64,000 nucleotides of DNA, taken from contig NZ_JAAGLV010000022.1 in assembly GCF_010548305.1 (NCBI RefSeq), positions 82,710 through 146,709 of the forward strand, given 5' to 3'. The DNA comes from Streptomyces sp. SID13031 (GTDB taxonomy: Bacteria > Actinomycetota > Actinomycetes > Propionibacteriales > Kribbellaceae). Both the position numbers and the translations under genes were made by a program. The notes beneath the pieces were generated by a model. It ran no database searches. It was not told where the DNA came from and saw only the letters and a list, made by a program, of their open reading frames with translations. Positions 20,318 through 28,795 of this stretch are shown one piece after another. The number at the start of each line of letters is the position of its first letter. Position 1 is the stretch's first letter.

Positions 20318-21487
20318 ATGCTCCGAAAGGTCGCTCTGCTCGCGCTGACAGTGTGCCTGGCCGGCTGCTCCACCACGGGCACCCCGGCAGCCAGGCCCTC
20401 GGCCGAAATTGCTCTGTCCCCCGCTCCGTTGAGCCCCGGTGGCGGTGCTGAACCTTCGGGTCCGCAAGACTTCATGGCTCCTCTTCACGGGACGCCACTG
20501 GCCGGTCCGACCGGACTGCGGTTCCTCGTGTCGGCTGCGTCGCCGATTGTCCTTGACGTAGACCGCGGGTCGATTCAGCAACTCACCGGCCTCCCCGTGG
20601 CTGCCAATCGGGCTGCCTCCTCGGTGATCCGCGTCGACGACGCGGCCGTGGTGAACACCGACCGGATCTGCGGCGACTGTCCACCCGACCCCGCGGTCTA
20701 CGTAGCGCGACGCGGCTCTACAGTGGCCAGGCGCATCAGCTCCGGTGTCGCTGTCGCGCCAGCGCTCGATCGGCGAGGTATCTGGCTGCGGACCGAGCAG
20801 GGCGGCCGCTGTGCGTTGAGCCTGGTCGGACTCGATGGCCGGGTTCGGATACGCCCTCGGGCAATCGACTGTGCGATCACTCCCAGGGATGAGACATCGC
20901 TCGGCCTGCTCGTGTCGGTCGAGAGAAAAGGAGCCGTGCCGAAAGATGCGATCCTGGCACCTCACGACCTGCACACGGTCCTGAGCGCGAACCGGATCCT
21001 TCAGGTCATCGGCACACGGGTTCTCATCGACAACGGCTCACAAGTTGTCACTGACGGCATCGCCGGGGTCTTCACCCTCACCGATACCAAGACCGGCAGT
21101 TCGACGAATATCACGCCACCGACCCCGATCGGTGGGGCCTCGGATGGCAAGGTTGCGCCGGACGGCCGCTCGGTCGCGATCTCCTTCGAGGATCACTCTT
21201 GGCCCGGTCCACGACAGCGAATGGATCTCTGGCTGCTGCACCTCGCGACCCTCCGATGGGAGCACGTTCCGTCGATGCCGGTGCCACTCACCCTGAAGGG
21301 GTCCGGCTTCAACTGGATGCCGGACGGCCGCCTCGCGCTACTTGGCAGGTTCGACGCTGTCGGTGACAGCAAGCTCGACAAGATGATGGACGCGGTAGCG
21401 GTCTGGCGCCCGGGCGAGCCCCAGTTGAAGGTCCGCCGGCTCCAGCTCCTCGGCGAAGCCTCGGCCGACAACTTCACCGCCTGGTGA
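20318..21487 (+). CDS. Putative lipoprotein, beta-propeller-like
   Basis: 389 aa with a lipoprotein signal: MLRKVALLALTVCLAGC, lipobox LAGC with C17 as the lipidated residue. A Pro/Ser linker follows. The rest has beta-rich repeats with TolB-like strings (FTLTDTKTGSS, GKVAPDGRSVAISFEDHSW, GFNWMPDGRLALLGRFD), suggesting a propeller exposed on the outer membrane face. Cysteine pair CGDC near residue 113. No named family recognised. A good AAGGAAAGG ribosome site supports the ATG. Confidence 0.75.
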   Translation: MLRKVALLALTVCLAGCSTTGTPAARPSAEIALSPAPLSPGGGAEPSGPQDFMAPLHGTPLAGPTGLRFLVSAASPIVLDVDRGSIQQLTGLPVAANRAASSVIRVDDAAVVNTDRICGDCPPDPAVYVARRGSTVARRISSGVAVAPALDRRGIWLRTEQGGRCALSLVGLDGRVRIRPRAIDCAITPRDETSLGLLVSVERKGAVPKDAILAPHDLHTVLSANRILQVIGTRVLIDNGSQVVTDGIAGVFTLTDTKTGSSTNITPPTPIGGASDGKVAPDGRSVAISFEDHSWPGPRQRMDLWLLHLATLRWEHVPSMPVPLTLKGSGFNWMPDGRLALLGRFDAVGDSKLDKMMDAVAVWRPGEPQLKVRRLQLLGEASADNFTAW

Positions 21488-21514
21488 CAGCCTGTCCGGC
21501 TCAGCGAAGATCGA

Positions 21515-22045
21515 TCATGCGCGATGCATCGACTGGAGATCCGCCGGCGTGATCAGTTGCTCGAGTTGCTCGTCAGTGAGTTTGTTGATCAGGGCTTTGG
21601 CACGCTGCGCCTCGGCGGTCGTCAGCATCTCGCCGGCGAGCAGATCCGGCAGCCCGAGCTCGTAACCACACCGCGCCCTGGGGGTGTAGCGATGCCTGGT
21701 CCGCGCCACTGCCGAGGCCACCCGGATTGCGTGCTCGTTGCCTGGAGCCACATTCGGACGATCCACTTCGCGGGCGGCGAAGCGGAAGCCGTTCGCTAGG
21801 TCACACTTCGCGCACCCGATCGGACCGGCGCCGAGTCCAGAGCCGCACTTGTCACAGCTGAGCTGCTTGAGTGCCCCGTCGACCACGCGCCAGTCGAACT
21901 CGGCCGGATCCTGCAGGACGATCTCGGCTAAGCCGCGCGCATCCGTAGTGCCGGCCTCTCGGCAGAGCCCTTGCCACGCTTCGTCGATGCTGTCCTCGAC
22001 CTCCTGCAGCGCGGCTTTCATCCGCGGATGATCGCACCTTCGCAT
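21515..22045 (-). CDS. Hypothetical zinc-ribbon protein, 176 aa
   Basis: No signal peptide or membrane helix. A zinc-ribbon knuckle pair C64-x2-C67 and C78-x2-C81 (CDKCGSGLGAGPIGCAKC) sits in the middle, with a helical N-terminus (MKAALQEVEDSIDEAWQGLCREAG) and a C-terminal helical segment (TTAEAQRAKALINKLTDEQLEQLI). Similar architecture is frequent in actinomycetes but of unknown function; nucleic-acid or protein binding is possible. Convergent with the lipoprotein gene. Confidence 0.68.
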   Translation of the reverse strand: MRRCDHPRMKAALQEVEDSIDEAWQGLCREAGTTDARGLAEIVLQDPAEFDWRVVDGALKQLSCDKCGSGLGAGPIGCAKCDLANGFRFAAREVDRPNVAPGNEHAIRVASAVARTRHRYTPRARCGYELGLPDLLAGEMLTTAEAQRAKALINKLTDEQLEQLITPADLQSMHRA

Positions 22046-22207
22046 AGCGCGATTCTAGGCCGCACGCGGTGGCTTGACCTTGGGTGTCAGCAGAATGTGA
22101 TCGATTGCAGGTGGTCTACAACGACGAACTGTCTGGTGGAACGCCACCAGTCCCACCGTCCAGTGTGCAAGGGCGTTCTCGCGTCACGAACCACCCGCTG
22201 ACCTCCG

Positions 22208-22738
22208 TCAAGCCGTGGCGATCGGTGTATCCGAGGTCAGATCGTCGGCAAGCAGGTCCATCAGCAGTCCGTCGTGCCAGCCGCCACCGTCCGGATCCCG
22301 TTCGTAGCGACGCATAACCCCGACAGGTTGGAAGCCGACGGCTGAATAGCACCTGATTGCCGGCTCATTATCGACCGCCGGGTCGATCACCAAGCGGTGA
22401 TGGTTCAGCTCGAACACGAGATAGTGAGCCAGTACGCCTACGGCGTCACGACCAATGCCTCGACCGTGCACCGCTGGATCAAGGAAGATGTCGATGGAGG
22501 CGTGCCTGTACATGGGATCCTCCTCCTCGCCGTACTGCACAAGGCCGCACAGCGTTCCTTCGTGTATCACACTGAACCGAGTGACCTCCGGATCATCGAA
22601 CGGCCACTCCGGCGAGGAGTCCTCATCGCCCCAACGCGCCCGGATCTCAGGCAATCTGACGATTCGCCGCAAAGCCTCCACATGATCAGTTGAGACCGGG
22701 ACCAGCAGCACGCGCTCTCCCCGCAGCTCGCCTGTCAC
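22208..22738 (-). CDS. GNAT acetyltransferase, AAC(6')-like
   Basis: 176 aa from GTG 22738. LRGERVLLVPVSTDHVEALRRIV opens the domain, IDIFLDPAVHGRGIGRDAV is the acetyl-CoA pyrophosphate loop, and HRLVIDPAVDNEPAIRCYSAVGFQPVGVMRRYERD is motif B, all as in aminoglycoside 6'-N-acetyltransferases and related RimJ-type enzymes. Resistance activity is not established. Its GTG overlaps the stop of a 41-aa ORF (GTGA), which in turn overlaps the DUF998 gene, implying one coupled transcript. Confidence 0.85.
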   Translation of the reverse strand: MTGELRGERVLLVPVSTDHVEALRRIVRLPEIRARWGDEDSSPEWPFDDPEVTRFSVIHEGTLCGLVQYGEEEDPMYRHASIDIFLDPAVHGRGIGRDAVGVLAHYLVFELNHHRLVIDPAVDNEPAIRCYSAVGFQPVGVMRRYERDPDGGGWHDGLLMDLLADDLTSDTPIATA

Positions 22739-22860
22739 AGCTGCATCCTCCTCATCGTCACGGTGTGCCGGTCGGTGATTATCTCACCGGAACCCGTCGC
22801 CATCGGGGTGATCTCGCCGCGATAGGCACCCCGACCGAACTGCAGCGGCGATTCGGTCAT
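22735..22860 (-). CDS. Possible 41-aa coupled small protein
   Basis: An ORF starting at ATG 22860 within the DUF998 stop (ATGA) and ending at a TGA that overlaps the GTG of the GNAT gene (GTGA). The peptide starts MTESPLQFGRGAYRGEI and is soluble and Arg/Met-rich at the end. No family recognised. The double stop/start overlap is the main support; it may act only as a translational bridge between its neighbours. Confidence 0.45.
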   Translation of the reverse strand: MTESPLQFGRGAYRGEITPMATGSGEIITDRHTVTMRRMQL

Positions 22861-23582
22861 ATGTCGCCGGCCTCCCGTGCAAGTTGCAGGGAGGTTGACC
22901 GCAGCCGGGCTGCGACGAGTGCCGCCCAGCCCCAGCCGAGAACGACTGCCAGGGCGACGATCCGCCAGTCGCCAAGCCCTGCGCCGAGTCCGCCGAGCGC
23001 GACGAACGCGATCCCCGTGAATGTGCTGTAGCGCGACCAGCCCCGGTCTCCACTCGCGGCGAACGCACGTGCGATGACGAAGCAGACGGTGATCAGCGCG
23101 ATCATCCCGATCGCGAAGGCGAGCCCGTGCACCGTGCTGTGCCAGCTGACGGACTCCGGCGCACCGTCTCCCGTGCCGGCCGGGAAACCGAGTGCGGGAT
23201 CGGCGACGAACACGCCTCCGCCGATCTGTGCTACCCCGAACGTTCCGATCAGCAGCGGCCCCCAGGTGCCGCCGCGATGTCCGCGCAGAACCCGGCGTAT
23301 CCCGATCGCGCAGGTGAGGAAGAGCAGACCTGACACTACGAAGTTGACGATCTGAACCCAGCCGAGGTCTCCGAGGCTGAGCATGCTGAACGGGTGGCGG
23401 CGCAGGTCGAAGCCATCGCGGGTGAAGGCCTGGATCAGGGCGACCACGACGAACAGCGGGCCGGCGACCGTGCCGCAGCTGAGTAGCGCTCGAGTCGCCT
23501 TGGTTGTTGCCGCGGCTGGGGCGGTCGGCCGCGCGTAGATCGTCCGAGGTGCCTGCGGGTCGATGTTGTGGGTACTGGACAT
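22857..23582 (-). CDS. DUF998 family membrane protein
   Basis: 241 aa from ATG 23582, supported by GGAG at about 9 nt; the longer ORF start at 23672 is rejected. About seven helices: SCGTVAGPLFVVVALIQAFT, LGWVQIVNFVVSGLLFLTCAIGI, LLIGTFGVAQIGGGVF, then HGLAFAIGMIALITVCFVIA and two more. RDGFDLRRHPFSMLSLGDLGW is the DUF998 (PF06197) signature loop. Function unknown. First gene of the coupled trio. Confidence 0.85.
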   Translation of the reverse strand: MSSTHNIDPQAPRTIYARPTAPAAATTKATRALLSCGTVAGPLFVVVALIQAFTRDGFDLRRHPFSMLSLGDLGWVQIVNFVVSGLLFLTCAIGIRRVLRGHRGGTWGPLLIGTFGVAQIGGGVFVADPALGFPAGTGDGAPESVSWHSTVHGLAFAIGMIALITVCFVIARAFAASGDRGWSRYSTFTGIAFVALGGLGAGLGDWRIVALAVVLGWGWAALVAARLRSTSLQLAREAGDI

Positions 23583-23685
23583 GGTCCACTCCGTTCGACG
23601 GGTTATCTGGGCCTGTTGCGGGCTCTGCCAATGCGTCGACCGAAGGCCCCGCGAATCGACAGCTGACAGCAATCTCTGGCAGCAC

Positions 23686-24810
23686 TCAGCTGACCGCGCC
23701 GATCAGCTCGAGCACTGGGCCTTCGTGGAGGGCTGTGTAGACCTGGTCGCGGAGTTGGTTGGCCTCGGCGTCGGTCAGAGTGCGGTCCAGCGGCCGGAGG
23801 ACCAGTCTGACCAGCACGTTTCGTTGTCCGGGCGCGAGCCGAAGCCTCATTCGCGCCGCCTCGGTCAGGTCGTCGTACGATGTTTCGCCGCGAACCTCGA
23901 CGGACTCCGCGACCTCGGCGTCGGCGCCTAGGGCCCGGCGGACGCGGTCGCCGAGGAGCTCGTCTGACATGTCGGTGTCTGGGCCGACCACGAGCGACAG
24001 GTCGCGGCGTACTGCGGGCATCGCGGAGACCGGCTTGTACGGCGAGAGGTCCAGCATCTGCTCGGCTACTCGGGGATCCGTTGACCTGAGCAACCGGATG
24101 TCGCGGACTCCCTTGCGCAGCATGAGAAGCCGGTCGAGGCCGGGGCCTATCGCGAGTCCTGTCCAGGTCTCGTCCAGCCCGGCCTTGCGTAGTACAGCGG
24201 GGGCAGCGACTCCGCATTCGCCGATCTCGATCCACTGGTCGGCCAGCAGCACGTCGATCTGGCGGCCGTGGATCGTGTACGGGTGCACAGCCGGGACGGT
24301 TCGGTAGACCTGCCCGGGCAGCACGGTGGTGACGAGCCGGTCGATCATCTCCAGCAGCTCGAGCTCCCCGAGCGTGACGTTGCGGCTGATCCGCCACAGA
24401 TCGATCATGTGCGGGGTGCCGGTGTGCTGCCAGTCGACTGAGTCGCGCCGATAGCAGATCCCGGCGCACACCATCAGCACGTCGGTCGACCCGGACGCGG
24501 CCAGCTCGCGAAGCGCCGGCGGGATCATCGCGGAGGTATGACTTCGTAGTACTTCCGCGGCCGAGATATACCGGGTATATCTCGCCTCGCGGGTGACCGC
24601 GTCGGTGGCGTACCCGAGGTCGTCGTAGTTGTCGGCCAGCGAGACGCCGCGATGATCACGTCTGGTCCAGATCTCGGTATCCGGCCAGGCGCGGCCGAGA
24701 GCGGTCCGGATCGAGTCGACGATCAGCTGGATCGCGTGCGAACCCTGCCTCGGATCCGTGAGATCACGCAGAGCACGGGCATCGTGCAACTCGTCAGCAC
24801 TGATGAACAT
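23686..24810 (-). CDS. Stand-alone PheRS-like ligase with anticodon-binding-type domain
   Basis: 374 aa from ATG 24810 with GGAG upstream. It is a class II aminoacyl-tRNA synthetase core of the PheRS alpha type: motif 1 region LRSHTSAMIP (89-97), motif 2 CYRRDSVDWQHTGTPHMID (119-137), motif 3 GLAIGPGLDRLLML (218-231). A ferredoxin-fold FDX-ACB domain follows (about 258-374, PYKPVSAMPAVRRDLSLVV). In normal bacterial PheRS the FDX-ACB is on PheT; this fused monomer resembles mitochondrial PheRS or the paralogues annotated as PheS-related mystery ligases (name from memory). No pheT partner is nearby, so it is unlikely to be the housekeeping enzyme. Confidence 0.85.
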   Translation of the reverse strand: MFISADELHDARALRDLTDPRQGSHAIQLIVDSIRTALGRAWPDTEIWTRRDHRGVSLADNYDDLGYATDAVTREARYTRYISAAEVLRSHTSAMIPPALRELAASGSTDVLMVCAGICYRRDSVDWQHTGTPHMIDLWRISRNVTLGELELLEMIDRLVTTVLPGQVYRTVPAVHPYTIHGRQIDVLLADQWIEIGECGVAAPAVLRKAGLDETWTGLAIGPGLDRLLMLRKGVRDIRLLRSTDPRVAEQMLDLSPYKPVSAMPAVRRDLSLVVGPDTDMSDELLGDRVRRALGADAEVAESVEVRGETSYDDLTEAARMRLRLAPGQRNVLVRLVLRPLDRTLTDAEANQLRDQVYTALHEGPVLELIGAVS

Positions 24811-25005
24811 GAAGTTCTCTCCAATGTGAGCAGCTATCCGAGGGATAGCGGCACCCACTGGCCGCGGTCACCTCAGAAGGGAGCCGATTCCGCTCGGCCA
24901 CCATGCCCCAGCCTTTGTCGCGCACCGGGCCGGCTAGCTATCGTGCACACCTCCTTCATGACTTCTTCTGGGGCTCCAGGTATGGCCGTCGAGATTAAGC
25001 GGCCC

Positions 25006-25055
25006 CAACCCATGGAGTGTTGGACTCCATGGTTGAGTCGACCGTTGCGACGGTC
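25006..25055. repeat. Tandem inverted repeats
   Basis: CATGGAGT-GTTGG-ACTCCATG core with arms extending to 25006 and 25035 (one bulged C), followed directly by GACCGT-TGCG-ACGGTC at 25040-25055. Could be RNA hairpins in the leader of the PheRS-like gene or operators. Confidence 0.6.
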
Positions 25056-25269
25056 AATGATTCGTTCCTGTGCGAAGACACGGGCGTGGAGGTACGGCGC
25101 GGATGGATGCCTGCTAACGCCGGACAAGGGCAGCATTTCGCTGGTGCCGAATCGTTGGTGAGATGACGAACTCTTGCCAGCATTGGAGATGTGGCGCCGA
25201 TTGCGCGCGGCCGGGTATCCGTGCAATCGCCACTGCAAGCCGAGGCGCTCCCCCGAGTCTCGGATCGGT

Positions 25270-25301
25270 GACGGGCACGGCCTCCTTGAGCCGTGCCCGT
25301 C
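25270..25301. repeat. Perfect 12-bp inverted repeat
   Basis: GACGGGCACGGC (25270-25281) and GCCGTGCCCGTC (25290-25301) around an 8-nt loop. It is terminator-like in stability but lies in a divergent intergenic region, with no U-tract on either side. Confidence 0.65.
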
Positions 25302-25460
25302 GGCCACTGGGCTTGATTGTGACTACCGCAAGTGCCCTGTCAGCCACGGCTGTCGTTGTATGTCACATTCTCCTCCCGCGGGGAGTCATCGATTCAGATC
25401 CGCGAAACCTCGCTGATGGTTCGGAAATCAACGCTCGGTCATGACCGGTTTGGAGACATC

Positions 25461-26222
25461 ATGAAGTCAACCATCCTGCTCACCGGGGGCACTGGCAATC
25501 TTGGACGCCATGTCACGCCGCTGCTGCTGAATGCCAACTTCAAGGTTCGGGTGCTCAGCCGAAGCAGTCGTGAATCGACGGACGGTGTCGACTACGTGAC
25601 CGGAGACCTGCTCAAGGGCGAGGGGGTCGAGCCCGCGGTCGACGGCGCCGACATCATTTTGCACCTGGCCGGTGGACCCAAGGGCGACGATGAGTCAACC
25701 CGGAATTTGGTGCGAGCTGCATCCCGAGCCGGAGTTGAACATTTGGTTTACATCTCGGTGATCGGGGCGGATCGGGTGCCGCTGGCTTGGCTCAGGTCCA
25801 AGCTCGGCGCAGAGCGGGCTGTGGCCGAATCCGGCGTGCCATGGACGACGTTGCGCGCCGCTCAGTTCCACGGCTTGATCCTGACCATGGTGGAGAAGAT
25901 GGCGAAGCTGCCGGTAGTGCCTGCCCCGGGCGGGCTCCGGTTCCAGCCGGTCGATCCGGGCGAGGTGGCGGCCAGGCTCGTGGAACTGACTCTCGACAAG
26001 CCAGCCGGTCTGGTGCCCGACCTCGCCGGCCCGAAGGTGTATGAGATGGGCGATTTGATCCGCGGATACCTACAGGCGCGCGGCATGCGCCGGCTGATCT
26101 TGCCGGTCCGGATCCCAGGAAAGGCCGGCCGCGCATACCGAGCCGGCGAAAATCTCTCCCTCGACGGTGCCACAGTGGGTCAGCGGACCTGGGAAGACTT
26201 CCTGGCCGACTCTCTGCGCTAG
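25461..26222 (+). CDS. NmrA-like NAD(P)H-binding atypical SDR
   Basis: 253 aa from ATG 25461, preceded by GGAG at 25452. The Rossmann motif TGGTGNLGRHV is near the N-terminus, with arginines after beta-2 (RVLSRSSR) favouring NADP(H). VDYVTGDLLKGEGVEPAVDGADIILHLAG and HLVYISVIGADRVP match NmrA/atypical SDR proteins; the SDR Tyr/Lys catalytic pair is not clear, as usual for redox-sensing members. The upstream open frame to 25332 has no ribosome site. Substrate unknown. Confidence 0.85.
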   Translation: MKSTILLTGGTGNLGRHVTPLLLNANFKVRVLSRSSRESTDGVDYVTGDLLKGEGVEPAVDGADIILHLAGGPKGDDESTRNLVRAASRAGVEHLVYISVIGADRVPLAWLRSKLGAERAVAESGVPWTTLRAAQFHGLILTMVEKMAKLPVVPAPGGLRFQPVDPGEVAARLVELTLDKPAGLVPDLAGPKVYEMGDLIRGYLQARGMRRLILPVRIPGKAGRAYRAGENLSLDGATVGQRTWEDFLADSLR

Positions 26223-26525
26223 CGGGGCTCTTGCTGCACCTCGGCACCCGCGGCGCGGATGCGCTCGAATCGTCGCGGCGAGCTGGAAGCGGGGCGCGTC
26301 AGCTTTACCTGGCGGAGTGCTCGTTTGGGGCTGCGGAGCAAGTCGAGGAAGGTCTGCCGGAAGGGCGATGGTCGCTGGCCGGCTTTGTCGTAGAGGACTT
26401 CCTACGCGTGCCCCGAACCGGCCGGCAACAAGACCAGGCGAGACGCCTGAGTGGCCTTGTTCAGTGCGCAGGCCGGGCAACCATTCCAGCTGGCTGGAAT
26501 GGCACGGGGGTTGCGACTCTCCAGA
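26223..26525. other. Convergent intergenic spacer with hairpins
   Basis: 303 bp without a gene that I can support. It contains CAGGCG-AGA-CGCCTG at 26435-26449 and a perfect 10-bp inverted repeat at 26481-26502, both plausible termination signals between the SDR gene and the convergent DUF5937 gene. Confidence 0.5.
26481..26502. terminator. Inverted repeat, probable bidirectional terminator
   Basis: CCATTCCAGC and GCTGGAATGG separated by TG, 24 bp beyond the stop of the minus-strand DUF5937 gene and 259 bp beyond the plus-strand SDR stop. Confidence 0.5.
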
Positions 26526-27506
26526 TCAATCGGGGAGGTTGATGTCGTTGGCGATTGTTGTGCCCAGTGGGGTGCGTTGGTAGAGCACACGGCGCCCTGA
26601 CCGCCAGGACATGACCAGGCCGCTTTGGCGAAGGACGCTCAGGTGCTGGCTGACGGCGGGTGAGCTCTGTCCGAGCCGGAGCGATAGTTCGAGGGTGCAT
26701 AGTGGATTGTCGAGTGCTGCGAGGATCGAGGCGCGGCTGCGGCCGAGTAGTGCGCCCAGGTATCCGTTCGGAGCGTCTCGCGATTGGCTGTCCCACAGTT
26801 TGCCGACCCCACGGGCCGGATAGGTCAGGCTGCCGGCGGCATCGCCGACCGGCTGCGCGAAGATGACCTTTGGCCAGACGAACACCGACGGGACGAGGGT
26901 CAACCCGTGCTTGAGGCTGATTTCGTCGTCCACGCGTTTGTCCAGATACAGGACTCCGCCCTGCAGGCTGACCTCGGTGTTCATGCTCGCGAACAGGGCC
27001 TGCACGCCTGCCTCGGTAAGCAGGGACGCTCGGTGCGCTATGTCGTCGTCGAGAACTGATCTCATCGCTGTCCAATAGGGTTCGATCGCGACCGCCCAAT
27101 AGATTCCGAACGCGTCAGCAAGGTGTTCGGCCGCTCTCGGACTGGCAAGGAAGCCCCTGAGCACCGCCGGCATCGGAGCGGATTGCCAGGTCTCGCCGAG
27201 CTGATGGCGCAGCACCTCGACCGGTAGTTGGGCAAGGACCTGCAGCTGGTGCTCCAAAGAGGTGTTTGTGGATTCGATGGCACCGAACAGGCAATCGGCG
27301 ATCGAGGGATGTGGTGGTACGACCACAGCCAACAGTGAAAGGTCGGCCCGTTCCAACCGGGTTGCCGCAATGGCGAACCAGGCGCGGTGTACCGGCCTGA
27401 TCCGGGCGGCGCCAAGATGCCACAAACTCGCGGTCATCTCACCGAGCGGGGAGCAACCGAACCTCAGCCGGCTGAGCCCGGGCGACCCGAGATCGAGCTT
27501 GATCAT
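26526..27506 (-). CDS. ArsR-type regulator with N-terminal DUF5937 domain (copy 1)
   Basis: 326 aa. Residues 1-230 are the DUF5937 sensor region (RFGCSPLGEMTASLWHLG near the start, LTLVPSVFVWPKVIF in the middle); residues about 235-315 are an ArsR winged helix (GRSRASILAALDNPLCTLELSLRLGQSSPAVSQHLSVLRQSGLVMSWRSGRRVLYQRTPLG split across the recognition helix AVSQHLSVLRQSGL). No cysteine metal site is visible. It starts 2 bp after the stop of its paralogue at 27509, so the two are co-transcribed. Confidence 0.87.
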   Translation of the reverse strand: MIKLDLGSPGLSRLRFGCSPLGEMTASLWHLGAARIRPVHRAWFAIAATRLERADLSLLAVVVPPHPSIADCLFGAIESTNTSLEHQLQVLAQLPVEVLRHQLGETWQSAPMPAVLRGFLASPRAAEHLADAFGIYWAVAIEPYWTAMRSVLDDDIAHRASLLTEAGVQALFASMNTEVSLQGGVLYLDKRVDDEISLKHGLTLVPSVFVWPKVIFAQPVGDAAGSLTYPARGVGKLWDSQSRDAPNGYLGALLGRSRASILAALDNPLCTLELSLRLGQSSPAVSQHLSVLRQSGLVMSWRSGRRVLYQRTPLGTTIANDINLPD

Positions 27507-27508
27507 CG

Positions 27509-28603
27509 TTACACGCTACGTGGATACCGGTCGGAGCCGGAGCGATTCGGCTGTGTATGAATCCCATCGGGGACGGCCCCTGAGGTCGGCTCGGGTCTGG
27601 CTCCGCCCGCTGCGCTCAGTCCCGAAGGCTCGACCGCGGCGAGCAGCGAGTCGCCCTTCGCGCTGCGCTGATAGTGGACCCAACGACCGGACCGGCGCGC
27701 AGTCAGCAGACCGGACCGTCGGAGCAGGGACAGGTGCTGATTCACCGCGGCCGGGCTCTGGCCCAGCAGCGCTGCCAGCTCTGTGGTCGACTGAGGCAGT
27801 TCGAGGTAGGAAAGGATCGTCGCGCGGCTCCGCCCAATGAGCGCCGCCAGGGCAGGCTCAACGTCCGGCAGGGCGAGCACCAGCCAGGGACGGGGCAGGC
27901 GGCGGACACCGTAGATGAGAGAGATCTGGTGGGGATCCTCCTGCGCAACGACAAGATGAGGCCAGACGAACACCGACGGCACCAGCAAGACGCCCCGGCC
28001 GCGGGCAGCGATCGGGGCGTCAGTCGCCGGCTTGGAAATATGCAGCGATTCCCCCTTCACCCGCAGATCACGATGCAGGCTGTCGATCACGTCGGCCAGC
28101 CCCGCCTTGACCAGCAACTCTGACCGGTAGGCGATGTCGTCATCCAGCAAGGCGCGAATGTGGAGCCAGAATGGTGCGATCACCAGGCGCCAGTACTCCG
28201 CTATGGCATCGGCCAGCAGACCCGGGCCGGCTTCCCCACTCCCGACCAGGCCCCGCGCCGCTGCCGGCATCTGACCACCCGCCCACGTCCGCTCCAGCGC
28301 CTCCGCGAGTTGCCCGGCCGGCAACGCCCTCACCAGCTCAAGCTGACCACCGATCTTCGTACCTGTGCCCACTGAACCCGTCAGTAGAAAGTCCGGAAGA
28401 TGATGACGACACGGCATCACCGCGGACAACAGCGCCATATCAACCCGGCAAAGCAACGGGCGAACAGCATCGAACCAACCCCGATGCGCCTGCGGCACAT
28501 CACCACACGACAACAACCGCACACTCGACGTCACCTCGGCCAACGGCGAATACCCAAACGCAGTCCGGCCGACATCCTCAGCGCTAAGTGGAATCCCGAT
28601 CAC
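27509..28603 (-). CDS. ArsR-type regulator with N-terminal DUF5937 domain (copy 2)
   Basis: 364 aa from GTG 28603. Same architecture as the downstream gene: FGYSPLAEVTSSVRLL, VLLVPSVFVWPHLVV, then winged helix LAALLGQSPAAVNQHLSLLRRSGL and RRSGRWVHYQRS. It has an extra 45-residue Pro/Ser-rich C-terminal tail. Clear paralogue of the 26526-27506 gene; the tandem pair suggests duplication and possibly a heterodimeric regulator. The target is not evident. The 192-bp upstream gap has AT-rich sequence near 28745-28760. Confidence 0.87.
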   Translation of the reverse strand: MIGIPLSAEDVGRTAFGYSPLAEVTSSVRLLSCGDVPQAHRGWFDAVRPLLCRVDMALLSAVMPCRHHLPDFLLTGSVGTGTKIGGQLELVRALPAGQLAEALERTWAGGQMPAAARGLVGSGEAGPGLLADAIAEYWRLVIAPFWLHIRALLDDDIAYRSELLVKAGLADVIDSLHRDLRVKGESLHISKPATDAPIAARGRGVLLVPSVFVWPHLVVAQEDPHQISLIYGVRRLPRPWLVLALPDVEPALAALIGRSRATILSYLELPQSTTELAALLGQSPAAVNQHLSLLRRSGLLTARRSGRWVHYQRSAKGDSLLAAVEPSGLSAAGGARPEPTSGAVPDGIHTQPNRSGSDRYPRSV

Positions 28604-28795
28604 CCTCGCATCGTACGAAGCGGAAGGGTCTGCGTGGCCAATCTCGTGAATTGTTGTAACCCTGTTGGCAACCGCTTTCTCCTGGTTACCAGCCGCTCGC
28701 TGAGTGCGTTGTCCGATCCGTTCTGCGCCTGATCGCGATTGCTTTAGACATTAATTAATCCACCCGTGAAGATTTGCGCGCCGCAAGGGCATCAG

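Larger units (their letters stand above)
24811..25460. other. 650-bp divergent intergenic region with several strong inverted repeats
   Basis: No convincing ORF on either strand. It contains four clear dyads: 24833-24849 (7-bp stem, 3-nt loop), 25006-25035 (12-bp stem with one bulge, 5-nt loop), 25040-25055 (6-bp stem, TGCG loop) and 25270-25301 (12-bp stem, 8-nt loop). Divergent genes are the PheRS-like ligase and the NmrA-type SDR. Confidence 0.6.

Noticed and set aside
24870..24900. T-box-like string AGGTGACCGCGG in the leader of the PheRS-like gene
   Set aside because: Similar to the T-box core but two bases short at the UGGN bulge, and I could not find a stem I with specifier loop. Infernal search with RF00230 would decide.
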